Positions 1-6,894 of a stretch of DNA of 44,921 nucleotides are shown here, piece by piece. Within the stretch, counting starts at the first letter, position 1. Each line of letters begins with the position of its first letter. Origin of the DNA: Halorubrum sp. SD626R (GTDB lineage Archaea > Halobacteriota > Halobacteria > Halobacteriales > Haloferacaceae). A program made the translations under genes and the position numbers. The stretch lies in assembly GCF_001261915.1 (NCBI RefSeq), contig NZ_CVRT01000146.1, forward strand, positions 1 to 44,921, in the 5' to 3' direction. The notes under the pieces were generated by a model, which searched no databases, was not told the DNA's origin, and saw only the letters and a program-made list of their open reading frames with translations.

Positions 1-270
1 GGGACGATCCTCTCCGAGGAGATCACGAAGCGGGCCGGCGGTGAATACGGCGAGTACCGCTCGTTCGACGACTACGTCGAGATGATCACGGCGATCGGTC
101 GGCAGCCGGTCGAACGCTCGACCGACTACCGGACGCGTCGACGTCTCGACCCCGAGGACGGCCCGCACGGCCCGAAGCTCGGTCCGCGGGCCGACGGCAC
201 GCCGCTCCTGTCTGACCGCTCGTCTGCGGGCGGCGAACCGGGTGCGGAATCGGCCGGGGCCGACGACTGA
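1..270 (+). CDS. cofH: C-terminal end of probable FO synthase subunit 2 (CofH), 5' end outside the window
   Basis: Only the last 89 codons are present, open from the first base of the window to a TGA. The segment [16 protein letters not shown], followed by a motif ending [14 protein letters not shown], resembles the C-terminus of the radical-SAM FO synthase subunits CofG/CofH. These build the deazaflavin chromophore of coenzyme F420 from tyrosine and a ribityl pyrimidine. The tail with [15 protein letters not shown] recalls haloarchaeal CofH proteins. The radical-SAM CxxxCxxC motif lies outside the window, so the assignment rests on the tail only. A related radical-SAM enzyme such as CofG cannot be excluded. 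Confidence 0.6.
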   Translation, partial: GTILSEEITKRAGGEYGEYRSFDDYVEMITAIGRQPVERSTDYRTRRRLDPEDGPHGPKLGPRADGTPLLSDRSSAGGEPGAESAGADD

Positions 271-504
271 GCGCGGGAGTGTTACGGAGCTACGCTCCGC
301 GAAGCGAGCCTCGCCGACGACATCTTCGAACTCCGGGTAGCGACCGTACGCACGTCGGATTCGGCGGGAGGCGTCTGTCCCACGTCGGGACAGACGCATC
401 CGTATTCGGTCGCGGTCGCGTTCCGCGACGCGGCCGTTCCCGAGCGGGCGGTCGTCCGCCACGGCGACGAGACAGTGCTCGACGAGCCGGTCGCGGCCGG
501 CTGA
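271..504 (+). pseudogene. Start-less open frame downstream of cofH, possible gene remnant
   Basis: This is the longest gene-free stretch before hpt (271-632). In the same frame as cofH, just after its stop, an open frame of about 77 codons runs to a TGA at 502-504. It is rich in Val, Asp, Glu and Ala (for example [12 protein letters not shown] and [14 protein letters not shown]), like real haloarchaeal protein, whereas the overlapping Arg-rich frames look like shadows. It has no ATG, GTG or TTG. I do not recognise a family. It may be a decayed gene, or a gene cut by the 11-bp hairpin at 371-397. The rest of the gap (505-603) shows nothing I can name. Confidence 0.3.
371..397. repeat. Perfect 11-bp inverted repeat with 5-nt loop
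   Basis: GCGTCTGTCCC at 371-381 and GGGACAGACGC at 387-397 are perfect reverse complements separated by ACGTC. No T-run follows, so it does not look like a simple terminator of cofH. It lies inside the start-less reading frame described above, about 235 bp upstream of hpt. Confidence 0.7.
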
Positions 505-603
505 CCGGCGCGGACGGCCTCACCGAGGCGGGGCCGACCGGTCGAGGGCACCGTCGGGTCGAGCCCTGCCACCGCCTCCCACGAGGGCGACGCAACCGCC
601 ACG

Positions 604-611
604 CTTTATTA
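604..611 (+). promoter_or_regulatory. TATA box of hpt
   Basis: CTTTATTAA lies 22-30 nt upstream of the hpt ATG, the spacing expected for a haloarchaeal promoter giving a leaderless transcript. It supports the downstream ATG at 633 as the start, rather than the long Arg-rich 5' extension of that reading frame. Confidence 0.7.
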
Positions 612-632
612 ATCCGCCCGAGTACCGGCGAC

Positions 633-1202
633 ATGGACCAGTTGCGGCAGTCGCTCCTCGACGCGCCGATCATCGAGAAAGGCGAGTACCAGTACTTCGT
701 CCACCCGATCAGCGACGGCGTCCCCATGCTCGAACCGGAACTGCTCCGGGAGATCGTCATCCGGATCATCCGGAAGGCGGAGCTGGAGAACGTCGACAAG
801 ATCGTCACCCCCGCGGCGATGGGGATCCACATCTCCACCGCGCTCTCGCTGATGACCGACATCCCCCTCGTGGTCATCCGCAAGCGCCAGTACGGGCTCG
901 ACGGCGAGGTCCCGCTGTTCCAGGAGACGGGCTACTCCGAGTCGGAGATGTATATCAACGACGTCGAAGAGGGCGACCGCGTGCTCGTGCTCGATGACGT
1001 GCTCTCGACGGGCGGCACGATGAAGGCGATCCTCGACGCGCTGACGAACGAGGTCGGCGCGGAGGTCGTCGACGTCGTCGCCGTGATCAAGAAGGCCGGC
1101 CCCAACGAGCTCGACGACACCGACTACAACGTGAAGACGCTGATCAACGTCACCGTCGAGGACGGCGAGGTCGTGATCGTGGACGCGCAAGGCGACGAGT
1201 AG
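633..1202 (+). CDS. hpt: Hypoxanthine/guanine phosphoribosyltransferase, archaeal type
   Basis: The 189-residue protein matches the usual length of archaeal Hpt. These enzymes transfer the phosphoribosyl group of PRPP to hypoxanthine or guanine in purine salvage in the cytoplasm. The PRPP-binding signature [13 protein letters not shown] lies at residues 117-129. An upstream basic stretch ([10 protein letters not shown], about 80-89) also fits the type I PRTase fold. The frame is open upstream to 279, but that part is Arg-rich shadow. The ATG follows the TATA box at leaderless distance. Haloarchaea carry several Hpt/Apt-like paralogues, so the exact base specificity is inferred. Confidence 0.88.
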   Translation: MDQLRQSLLDAPIIEKGEYQYFVHPISDGVPMLEPELLREIVIRIIRKAELENVDKIVTPAAMGIHISTALSLMTDIPLVVIRKRQYGLDGEVPLFQETGYSESEMYINDVEEGDRVLVLDDVLSTGGTMKAILDALTNEVGAEVVDVVAVIKKAGPNELDDTDYNVKTLINVTVEDGEVVIVDAQGDE

Positions 1203-1365
1203 GGCGGCCCGGGAGCGTTCGTCCGCGCGGGGGCAACCCCAACTCCTCGGCTCGGCGATACGTTATCGTGCATAAATCGTCGACCGACGCGACCATCACC
1301 GACGTCCCAGGGGCTCGGCCGTGCGAAGACGGTTCGTATAAGTTCTCGAGCGGCACTGACACTCC

Positions 1366-1504
1366 CGGCTGCCGCTTCAATTCCCACCCCGTACCGCACG
1401 GCTACGCGCCTCACGCCTCCCCGGCCTCGTCGGAGCGGCGCTTGCGAGCGCCGCTCAGTCTCCTTCCACTCGGCTCGCGGGCGCTGTCGCGCCCGCCCAC
1501 CGGA
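1366..1504 (+). repeat. Dispersed hairpin element, copy A (right half only)
   Basis: This segment aligns with the right half of the elements at 11172-11432 and 20616-20875. The shared core is TTCCCACCCCGTACCGCAC, then CCTCACGCCTCCCC and GGCCTCGTC. Its first hairpin is GAGCGGCGCT/AGCGCCGCTC (1433-1442 with 1447-1456, loop TGCG) and its second is CGGGCGC/GCGCCCG (1478-1484 with 1489-1495). Both stems are perfect, but their sequences differ from those in the other copies. The left-hand 17-20 bp stem is absent. The gap 1203-1660, between the convergent hpt and the P-loop gene, otherwise holds only a possible TATA (GTATAAG near 1336) and the hairpin at 1578. Confidence 0.7.
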
Positions 1505-1577
1505 GCACGCCGACCGCACCCGCCCCGTCAAGTCGAGCCTGTAAACTGGGCGTCCGTCCGCGTAGTGTCGGATTCTT

Positions 1578-1597
1578 CCCACGGCTGAAGCCGTGGG
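1578..1597. mobile_element. IS200/IS605-type end hairpin (solo, MITE-like relic)
   Basis: CCCACGGCTGAAGCCGTGGG is a perfect 9-bp stem with a 2-nt loop, followed by GCTTCCTCC. As I recall, palindromes of this ACGGCT..AGCCGT type mark the ends of haloarchaeal IS200/IS605 (TnpA/TnpB) elements and of the palindrome-associated non-autonomous elements derived from them. No tnpA or tnpB is present nearby. It is therefore called a solitary end or remnant. Confidence 0.5.
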
Positions 1598-1660
1598 CTT
1601 CCTCCTCGTTCCTCTGTGATCGGATCTGCCCGACTGCAGCCCGGCGGCAGCGCGCTGCGA

Positions 1661-2215
1661 TCAGTCGAGTTCGACGATCCGATCGGCCCACTCCCGGAGC
1701 CGGCGGAGGACCGCGCGCTCGCGACGCGACACGGGGTCGTCGGTGCCGAACTCCTCGCCCTCGAACGCGTTCACCACGGCGAGCTCCGCGCCGTCGCAGT
1801 ACGCGAGGAATTCCGCGAGGGCGCCCGACTCGTGCTGGAAGGCGATGGTGGCATCGTTGACGAAGACGGCACCGGGCTCCGGCGGCGCGGCGTCGAGGCG
1901 GCGGTTCGCCCGCTCGGCGTTTCCGCGGGCGAGCGCGAGGACGGCCGCCGCCGTGTCGCCCTGCGAGCGGGGCGCGTCGGCGTCGACGCTTCCGACCCAG
2001 ACGCCCTCGGGTATCGACGCGAAGCGGTCCAGCCGCCCGCCGACGACGCGGCCGTCGCGCTCAAGCTCCGGACCGAACTCGAAGACGACCGCCTCTGACG
2101 GGTCGCGGTCGGCGAGCCAGTCCGTGAGCGCCCGCGCGGTCAGCCCCGTCTTGCCGGCTCCCGACGGCCCCACGATCAGCGTCGACCCGTTTCGGGGGAG
2201 CTCGGAGTCGGTCAC
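1661..2215 (-). CDS. P-loop NTPase of unknown role
   Basis: The 184-residue protein starts at a GTG whose bases overlap the stop of the transporter upstream (GTGA), so translation is probably coupled. A Walker A motif GPSGAGKT sits at residues 16-23, and GAVFVND around residue 125 could be the Walker B strand. The ends are short and no other domain is recognisable. The frame is open far upstream, but that extension is antisense shadow of the transporter. The cassette position suggests a role linked to the NRAMP-like protein (energising, sensing or assembly). I do not recognise a characterised family. Confidence 0.7.
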   Translation of the reverse strand: MTDSELPRNGSTLIVGPSGAGKTGLTARALTDWLADRDPSEAVVFEFGPELERDGRVVGGRLDRFASIPEGVWVGSVDADAPRSQGDTAAAVLALARGNAERANRRLDAAPPEPGAVFVNDATIAFQHESGALAEFLAYCDGAELAVVNAFEGEEFGTDDPVSRRERAVLRRLREWADRIVELD

Positions 2216-3537
2216 GCGATCGACGCCTCCTCGCGGACGTACTTGACGAGCAGGACGAGCGTCGCGGCTCCGAGCACCAGCGCGAACGCGAGCACGGCGC
2301 CGGAGAGCGCGTCGACGCCGGCGCCGACGCGCTCGCGGATGAAATTCGCCGCGAGCGACCCGGAGACGGCGAACAGGACGACCCCGCCGACGTTCGCGAG
2401 CGCGGAGGCCGGCTCGGGGACCGCGTCGCTGTTGAGCAGGTACAACACGAGCGCGACGGCGAACGGCGTCCCGACGGTCCCCAGCGCGAGGACGAGCACG
2501 AGCTGGCCGATGACGTCGCCGCCGATGAACGCGCCGACGCCGGAGACGAGCGCGAACCCGGCGAGCAGGGCGCGGTAGCGCGCGTCGTCGACCGACGTCC
2601 CCCAGCCGAGCTTGTCGGCGACGAGGAACGGCGGCACGACCGTGTTCCCCCCGAGGGTGGAGACGGCGGCCCCACCCAACCCTAGGAGGAACAGCAGTCG
2701 GGCGTTCGCGCCGACCAGCGGGCCGAGCGCCTCCGCGGCCCCGACCGTTGTCAGCCCCGGATCCGAGAGGACGCTCGCCGCGACGAGGAAGATCGCGACG
2801 CTGTAGACGCCGAACGCCACGAGCATCGAGATGCCGACGTCGACGCTGGCGACCCCGTAGTCCCGGGCGGTCCACCCTCGGGCCCGCATCGTGTACGAGT
2901 GCATCGTGATGAGCGTGACGTGGACCGCGCCGCCGAGGATCCCCGCCGCGAGCAGCGCGCCGCCCGCCGGGAACGACGGAACGAGGCCGCTGGCGGCCGC
3001 GCCGTAGTCGACGGGAACGACGGAGAGGGAGGCGACGAACGCGAGCACGACGGCCGTCACGAGGACCTTGGCGAGGAGCTCGACGAACCGGTAGCCGCGC
3101 CCGGCGAGCCCGGCCGCGAGGACGAGGGCCCAGATCGCTCCCCACAGCCGGGCGTCCACCCCGGTCAGCGTCGCCGAGACCGACGCGACGGTGTTCATGA
3201 TCACGAGCTGTGCGACGCCCGCGGCGATCACCACGTCCGCGACGAGGAGCCACGCCCACGCCCCGCCGAGGCGGTCCTCGACGACGGCCGCGATCCCCCG
3301 TTCCGTGAGCAGACCGAGCCGCATGGCGAGGTACTGCGCGAGCGCGCCCGCCGCCGCCGACAGGACGACCACCCAGAGCAGGGCGTAGTCGAAGCTCGCG
3401 CCGGCGGCGATCAGACTCGCCATCGTCGCCGGGCCGGCGGCGATCGCCCCCGCCACCCACGACGGGCCCGTCTCACCGAGCGCCTCGCGGACGGAGCCTC
3501 CGGTGACCGCCGAGACGTCGATCCGTCGGTCGCTCAC
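2212..3537 (-). CDS. NRAMP-family transporter-like membrane protein, divergent metal site
   Basis: This 441-residue protein has about 11 hydrophobic segments and opens like NRAMP (SLC11) Mn2+/Fe2+ transporters, with GPSWVAGAIAAGPATMASL. In typical NRAMPs TM1 carries DPGN and TM6 carries MPH, which together bind the metal. Here the TM1 position reads AAGPATM and the TM6 position reads GGAVHVTLITMHSYTM, so both signatures are missing. The overall fold is recognisable, but the substrate may not be Mn2+/Fe2+. The GTG start overlaps the stop of the small upstream gene (GTGA), and its own stop overlaps the start of the P-loop gene. Transport of some cation or polar solute is inferred. Confidence 0.75.
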   Translation of the reverse strand: MSDRRIDVSAVTGGSVREALGETGPSWVAGAIAAGPATMASLIAAGASFDYALLWVVVLSAAAGALAQYLAMRLGLLTERGIAAVVEDRLGGAWAWLLVADVVIAAGVAQLVIMNTVASVSATLTGVDARLWGAIWALVLAAGLAGRGYRFVELLAKVLVTAVVLAFVASLSVVPVDYGAAASGLVPSFPAGGALLAAGILGGAVHVTLITMHSYTMRARGWTARDYGVASVDVGISMLVAFGVYSVAIFLVAASVLSDPGLTTVGAAEALGPLVGANARLLFLLGLGGAAVSTLGGNTVVPPFLVADKLGWGTSVDDARYRALLAGFALVSGVGAFIGGDVIGQLVLVLALGTVGTPFAVALVLYLLNSDAVPEPASALANVGGVVLFAVSGSLAANFIRERVGAGVDALSGAVLAFALVLGAATLVLLVKYVREEASIA

Positions 3538-3698
3538 CGGTCTTCACCCCGGTTCGACCGGGTCGCCCGTCGACCGCCGTGACCGGTCCAACCGGACTCG
3601 TCGGCGATCGCGTACGCCTCGTAGACGAACACCAGCGAGACCGAGAATAGCGTTCCCCAGAGGAGGACGGCGAACGCGGCCGGGCCGACGACCGTCAC
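3534..3698 (-). CDS. Small single-span membrane protein accompanying the SSS symporter
   Basis: This 54-residue protein has one transmembrane segment (about residues 5-28, FAVLLWGTLFSVSLVFVY) followed by a polar, Arg-rich tail. It begins at a GTG overlapping the symporter stop (GTGA) and ends by overlapping the GTG of the NRAMP-like gene. Very small membrane proteins next to sodium/solute symporters are known as accessory subunits in other families. That role is inferred here from position and size only. The longer upstream extension of the frame is Arg-rich shadow of the symporter gene. Confidence 0.6.
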   Translation of the reverse strand: MTVVGPAAFAVLLWGTLFSVSLVFVYEAYAIADESGWTGHGGRRATRSNRGEDR

Positions 3699-5233
3699 GA
3701 CCCGCCCACCTCCTCGTCGGCGTCGACGCGCCCGCCGTCGGGGGCGGGCTCGTCCAGCCGTCGGACCTCTCGTTCGAGTCGGTCGAAGTCGTACCGGCGG
3801 GACGAGAGCCCGGAGAACAGCAGGGCGCACGCGCCGGAGGCGACGAACGCACCGGCGAAGGCGGTGAGGTAGAGCTCATCCGGCGCCGGCAGCAACGCAC
3901 CGACGAGCGGCACGGAGCGGAGCGCCTCGCCGATTCCGAGCGGAAACGGGAAGAACGTCCCGCCGACCGCGAGGCCGACGGCGCCGCTCGCAAGCGCGCC
4001 GGTCCCGGTGAGCCGGTCCGAAAACAGTCCGGCAACGAACGGGACCGCGACGGCCGCGCCCAACAGATCCGCGAACAGGAAGAGCGCGAGGACGCTCTGT
4101 GCCGCTTGGCTGACGTAGACCGCCGCCACGGCGACCGCGACGGTGAGCGTCCGCGCCCCGAGCGCGAGCCGGCGGTCGTCGGGATCGTCGAGGAGCCGCG
4201 GGAGATCGGCTGTGACGACGCTCGAAAGGGCGTTGAACAGCGTGTCCACGGAACTCATCACGAGCAGGAGCGCGAGCAGCGCGACCGCGAGAACGAGCCA
4301 CTCCGGGAACGCCTCGCCGAGTAGGGCGAAGAGGGCGACGGCGGGGTTCTCCACGGAGGCGTTGCCGACGGCGACCACGCCGAAGAGGGCGGCGAGCAGG
4401 ACGATCGAGCCGTTCGCGACGCTCGCGGTCCGGAAGCTGCGCTCGACCGTCTCCCCGTCCGCGCCGGCGTATATCCGCTGCCACCAGGTCTGGTTGACCA
4501 GTTCGGCGCCGAGGACCGCGAGCGCGAGGGCGACGCCGAACCGGAGGCCGTCCGGAGCGACCGGGTCGAGCAGGGCGGGATCGGTCGCGACGATCCCGTC
4601 GTAGATCGCGCCGGCGCCGCCGAGCGCGAGGACCGCGCCGCCGAAGGCGACGACCAGAAGCGGCAGGACGAGCAACGCCTGGACCGTGTCGGTGACGATG
4701 CTCGCTCGCAGCCCGCCGTACCCGGTGTAAACGAGGACGAAGCCGCCGACGAGAACCGCCGTCAGCCGCTGCGGGACGTCGGCGATGAGCGAGAGGACCA
4801 ACGCGATCCCCGTCAACTCGGCGGCGACGAAGACGAACATGTAGAAGACGCTCACGATCAGGACGAAGGCGTACATCCGGTCGCCGAACCGGACGTACGC
4901 GTACTCGGTGAGCGAGTGGCCGTGCGGGATCACCTCGCGAACGCGGGGGCCGATCTTCGAGTACGCGAGCATGGCGAGGCCCTCGCCGACCGCGTAGCCC
5001 GCGACCGCGGCGACACCGAACACGGCACCGGCCTCGGGCGCCGCGAGCAGGATCCAGACGCCCATCACCGAGGCGATCAGGGTGGCGGTCAACCGACCCC
5101 GACCGGCCGAGTCCCTGGCCGTGATGAACTCCTCTGTCGAGTCCACGCGGCCGCGGGCGGACCAGACCCCCACCGCGGTGAAGCCGAGGAGCACCGCGAC
5201 CGTCACCGCGAGCGCCGCACCGGTCGTCACCAT
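3695..5233 (-). CDS. Sodium:solute symporter (SSS) family transporter
   Basis: This 512-residue, about 13-span protein of the SSS/SLC5 family couples Na+ influx to uptake of an organic solute. Family features are the N-terminal GFTAVGVWSARGR and EEFITARDSAGR region, the ASVMGVWILLAAPEAG segment of the first core helix, and the YTGYGGLRASIVTDTVQ loop typical of this family. The C-terminus is acidic and soluble. The ATG overlaps the end of the TenA-like gene by 7 nt, so the two form one transcript. The TenA neighbour suggests a thiamine-related pyrimidine or similar substrate, but specificity cannot be read from the sequence. Confidence 0.85.
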   Translation of the reverse strand: MVTTGAALAVTVAVLLGFTAVGVWSARGRVDSTEEFITARDSAGRGRLTATLIASVMGVWILLAAPEAGAVFGVAAVAGYAVGEGLAMLAYSKIGPRVREVIPHGHSLTEYAYVRFGDRMYAFVLIVSVFYMFVFVAAELTGIALVLSLIADVPQRLTAVLVGGFVLVYTGYGGLRASIVTDTVQALLVLPLLVVAFGGAVLALGGAGAIYDGIVATDPALLDPVAPDGLRFGVALALAVLGAELVNQTWWQRIYAGADGETVERSFRTASVANGSIVLLAALFGVVAVGNASVENPAVALFALLGEAFPEWLVLAVALLALLLVMSSVDTLFNALSSVVTADLPRLLDDPDDRRLALGARTLTVAVAVAAVYVSQAAQSVLALFLFADLLGAAVAVPFVAGLFSDRLTGTGALASGAVGLAVGGTFFPFPLGIGEALRSVPLVGALLPAPDELYLTAFAGAFVASGACALLFSGLSSRRYDFDRLEREVRRLDEPAPDGGRVDADEEVGGS

Positions 5234-5667
5234 CGTCGATCACCCGGACCCGTCCCGGCCGCGAGGTGCGCGTCGTTCAAGAACGCCGCCTCCAGTCTGA
5301 CGGTCCGCCCGAAGAGCCGGTCGAGTCGGTCTCGCCGGCGCCGCGAGGCGGCGGCGCCCTCCCGGTCGAGCTCCCGCTCCGAGACGCCGGCGTCGGCGGC
5401 GTACGCCCGGTGGAGGTCCATCTCGGTGTCGATCGTCGAGCGGGGCAGCTCCGCGAAGGCCCCCATCTGCTCGAGGTCTGGCGCCTTCGCCGGGCCGTGG
5501 GCGAACACCCGGGCGTACGCTATCAGGTAGCGGTAGTCCTGCCCGATCCAGTGGCGAAGCGGCGCCTCGTCTGAGGTCCCCTCGCCGAACGCGGCGACCA
5601 TGAGGTGATCGACGATGGCCCGCCAGACCGGTTCGGCCACCTCCTCGAGACCGTCGGTGAATCCCAT
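5227..5667 (-). CDS. TenA/THI-4 family protein with an internal deletion
   Basis: The 146-residue protein matches the N-terminal half of TenA (aminopyrimidine aminohydrolase/thiaminase II fold), with VWRAIVDHLMVAAF and IGQDYRYLIAYARVFAHG. At about residue 100 it jumps to a segment (RLDRLFGRTVRLEAAFLND) that resembles the C-terminal helix of the family. TenA proteins are usually about 215-230 residues, so roughly 70-90 residues are missing. That region normally carries the catalytic Cys and the Tyr/Glu residues of the active site. Thiamine-salvage activity is therefore doubtful. The ATG at 5667 fits a TATA box at 5693-5698. An upstream in-frame ATG at 5712 lies above that promoter. Confidence 0.7.
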   Translation of the reverse strand: MGFTDGLEEVAEPVWRAIVDHLMVAAFGEGTSDEAPLRHWIGQDYRYLIAYARVFAHGPAKAPDLEQMGAFAELPRSTIDTEMDLHRAYAADAGVSERELDREGAAASRRRRDRLDRLFGRTVRLEAAFLNDAHLAAGTGPGDRRW

Positions 5668-5692
5668 GAGCGAACGCTGTCGGCGGACCGTG

Positions 5693-5698
5693 ATATAA
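5693..5698 (-). promoter_or_regulatory. TATA box of the tenA-like/SSS cassette
   Basis: On the minus strand TTATAT lies 26-31 nt before the ATG at 5667, giving a leaderless transcript for the whole cassette. No thiamine (TPP) riboswitch-like sequence is visible between it and the gene, since there is essentially no 5' UTR. Confidence 0.6.
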
Positions 5699-5814
5699 CT
5701 TGGTAATACCACCTAGTGAACGCTAGCGTCGATCCGTCGGCGACCGGTCACGGAGGCCCGGGACGCGCTTCATAATCCCTCCGTTCGCCCCCGTCGCTGC
5801 CGGGCGCGGGCGCC

Positions 5815-5822
5815 TTTTATAT
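5815..5822 (+). promoter_or_regulatory. TATA box of the DJ-1/PfpI gene
   Basis: TTTTATAT lies 26-33 nt upstream of the ATG at 5848, at leaderless spacing. It supports that ATG over the in-frame GTG at 5830. Confidence 0.65.
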
Positions 5823-5847
5823 CGCGGTCGTGAATAACGGGGTACAC

Positions 5848-6525
5848 ATGAGCAGCGCGCTGTTCGTCGTGAGCGAGGAGGGGTACTGGGCCGAGGAGTG
5901 CATCGAGCCGCTGACGACGCTCGAAGCGGAGGGCGTCGACGTGACAATCGCGACGCCGTCCGGGTCGCCGCCGGTCGTCGACGAGCGGTCGCTGGACCCG
6001 GAGGCCGCGGGCGGCGAAGAGCGCGTCGCGGAGTTCCGCGAGATCGACGAGGAGCACCCGGGACTCAACGATCCGGAGCCGATCTCGACGGTCGGGGCCG
6101 ACGGCTACGACGCGGTCGTCTTCCCCGGCGGCCACGGCACCGTCTGGGACGTGAACCAGGACCGGCACGCCCGGCAGCTGCTGCTCGACGCGGTCGCGGG
6201 CGACGAGAGCGTCGCCCTCGTCGTCTGCCACGCGGTCGGCATCCTCGCGTTCACCCGCGAGGCGGACGGGACGCCCCTCGTCGAGGGGCGCTCCGTCACC
6301 GGCTTCCCAAACGACTGGGAGGACGGCATCGTCGACGACCACGACGTGATGCCCGACGGCCGGAAGCTCCCGTACTGGGTGGAAGACGAGGTCGTCCTCG
6401 CGGGCGCCGACTGGGACGCCGAGCTCGACGCCGACACCAGCGTCACGGTCGACGGCGACCTGATCACCGCGCGCGGCCCGGGCTCGTCGGCCGAGGCGGC
6501 GGCGACGCTGTTAGAGGAGCTGTAG
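5848..6525 (+). CDS. DJ-1/PfpI family protein (class I glutamine-amidotransferase-like fold)
   Basis: The 225-residue protein has the DJ-1/PfpI layout. It has an N-terminal strand followed by GYWAEE, the loop FPGGHGTVWD (92-101), and the nucleophile elbow VVCHAVG with Cys127-His128. The insertions around residues 45-80 and 150-180 place it near the HSP31/HchA-like branch, whose members act as glyoxalase III, deglycase or chaperone. The cell would use such a protein against reactive carbonyls. The exact reaction is not certain. It is monocistronic, divergent from the TenA-like cassette and convergent with the following gene. Confidence 0.82.
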   Translation: MSSALFVVSEEGYWAEECIEPLTTLEAEGVDVTIATPSGSPPVVDERSLDPEAAGGEERVAEFREIDEEHPGLNDPEPISTVGADGYDAVVFPGGHGTVWDVNQDRHARQLLLDAVAGDESVALVVCHAVGILAFTREADGTPLVEGRSVTGFPNDWEDGIVDDHDVMPDGRKLPYWVEDEVVLAGADWDAELDADTSVTVDGDLITARGPGSSAEAAATLLEEL

Positions 6526-6552
6526 GCCGTATCTAGGTAGAGCCGGCGCCGC

Positions 6553-6837
6553 TCACCGGATCACGAACGCCGGCTCTCCGACCCGCTCGCTCTTGCACTC
6601 CGGGCACCGCGAGGGCTCGTTGACCGGGTCGTCGAAGCCGTCGAAGCCGCAGTCGCGGCACTCGGGCGGCGCGACGAGGAACTCCTCGTCGGCGCCGTCG
6701 TCGGCGACCGACCGCGAGACGTGTTCTAAGTGCTCGTACACGACCGGCGTCGGCAGCGACAGCGACTCGCCGAGGTCGCTCGCGGTCGCCGGCCCCTCGC
6801 GGAGCGTCTCGGCGATCCGCTGGCGCGTCGTCTCCAT
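6553..6837 (-). CDS. Predicted transcriptional regulator, HTH plus zinc ribbon (COG3357 type)
   Basis: This 94-residue protein pairs an N-terminal winged HTH (residues 1-45, with ETLREGPATASDLGESL resembling the first two helices) with a C-terminal zinc ribbon. The ribbon cysteines are Cys60, Cys63, Cys78 and Cys81 (ECRDC...RCPEC). This is the architecture of the archaeal COG3357 family, predicted transcription regulators of unknown target. It ends 27 nt from the convergent DJ-1 gene. It could be cotranscribed with the cupin gene upstream on the same strand, 57 nt away. Confidence 0.75.
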   Translation of the reverse strand: METTRQRIAETLREGPATASDLGESLSLPTPVVYEHLEHVSRSVADDGADEEFLVAPPECRDCGFDGFDDPVNEPSRCPECKSERVGEPAFVIR

Positions 6838-6894
6838 GGTAGGGCGTTCGCGGGCGGGGGTGAAAACGGCGACGGGAGCGTTGTCGCACGCCGT

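Noticed and set aside
279..632. N-terminal extension of hpt to 279
   Set aside because: Arg-rich low-complexity sequence lying upstream of the hpt TATA box. The ATG at 633 fits promoter and family length.
1661..3460. 599-codon minus-strand frame with a P-loop domain at its end
   Set aside because: Only the last 184 codons look like protein. The first part is Arg-rich and overlaps the NRAMP-like gene in another frame. The GTG at 2215 with GTGA overlap explains the real start.
5668..5847. TPP riboswitch upstream of the TenA-like gene
   Set aside because: The transcript appears leaderless, and no TPP-type conserved motifs are present.
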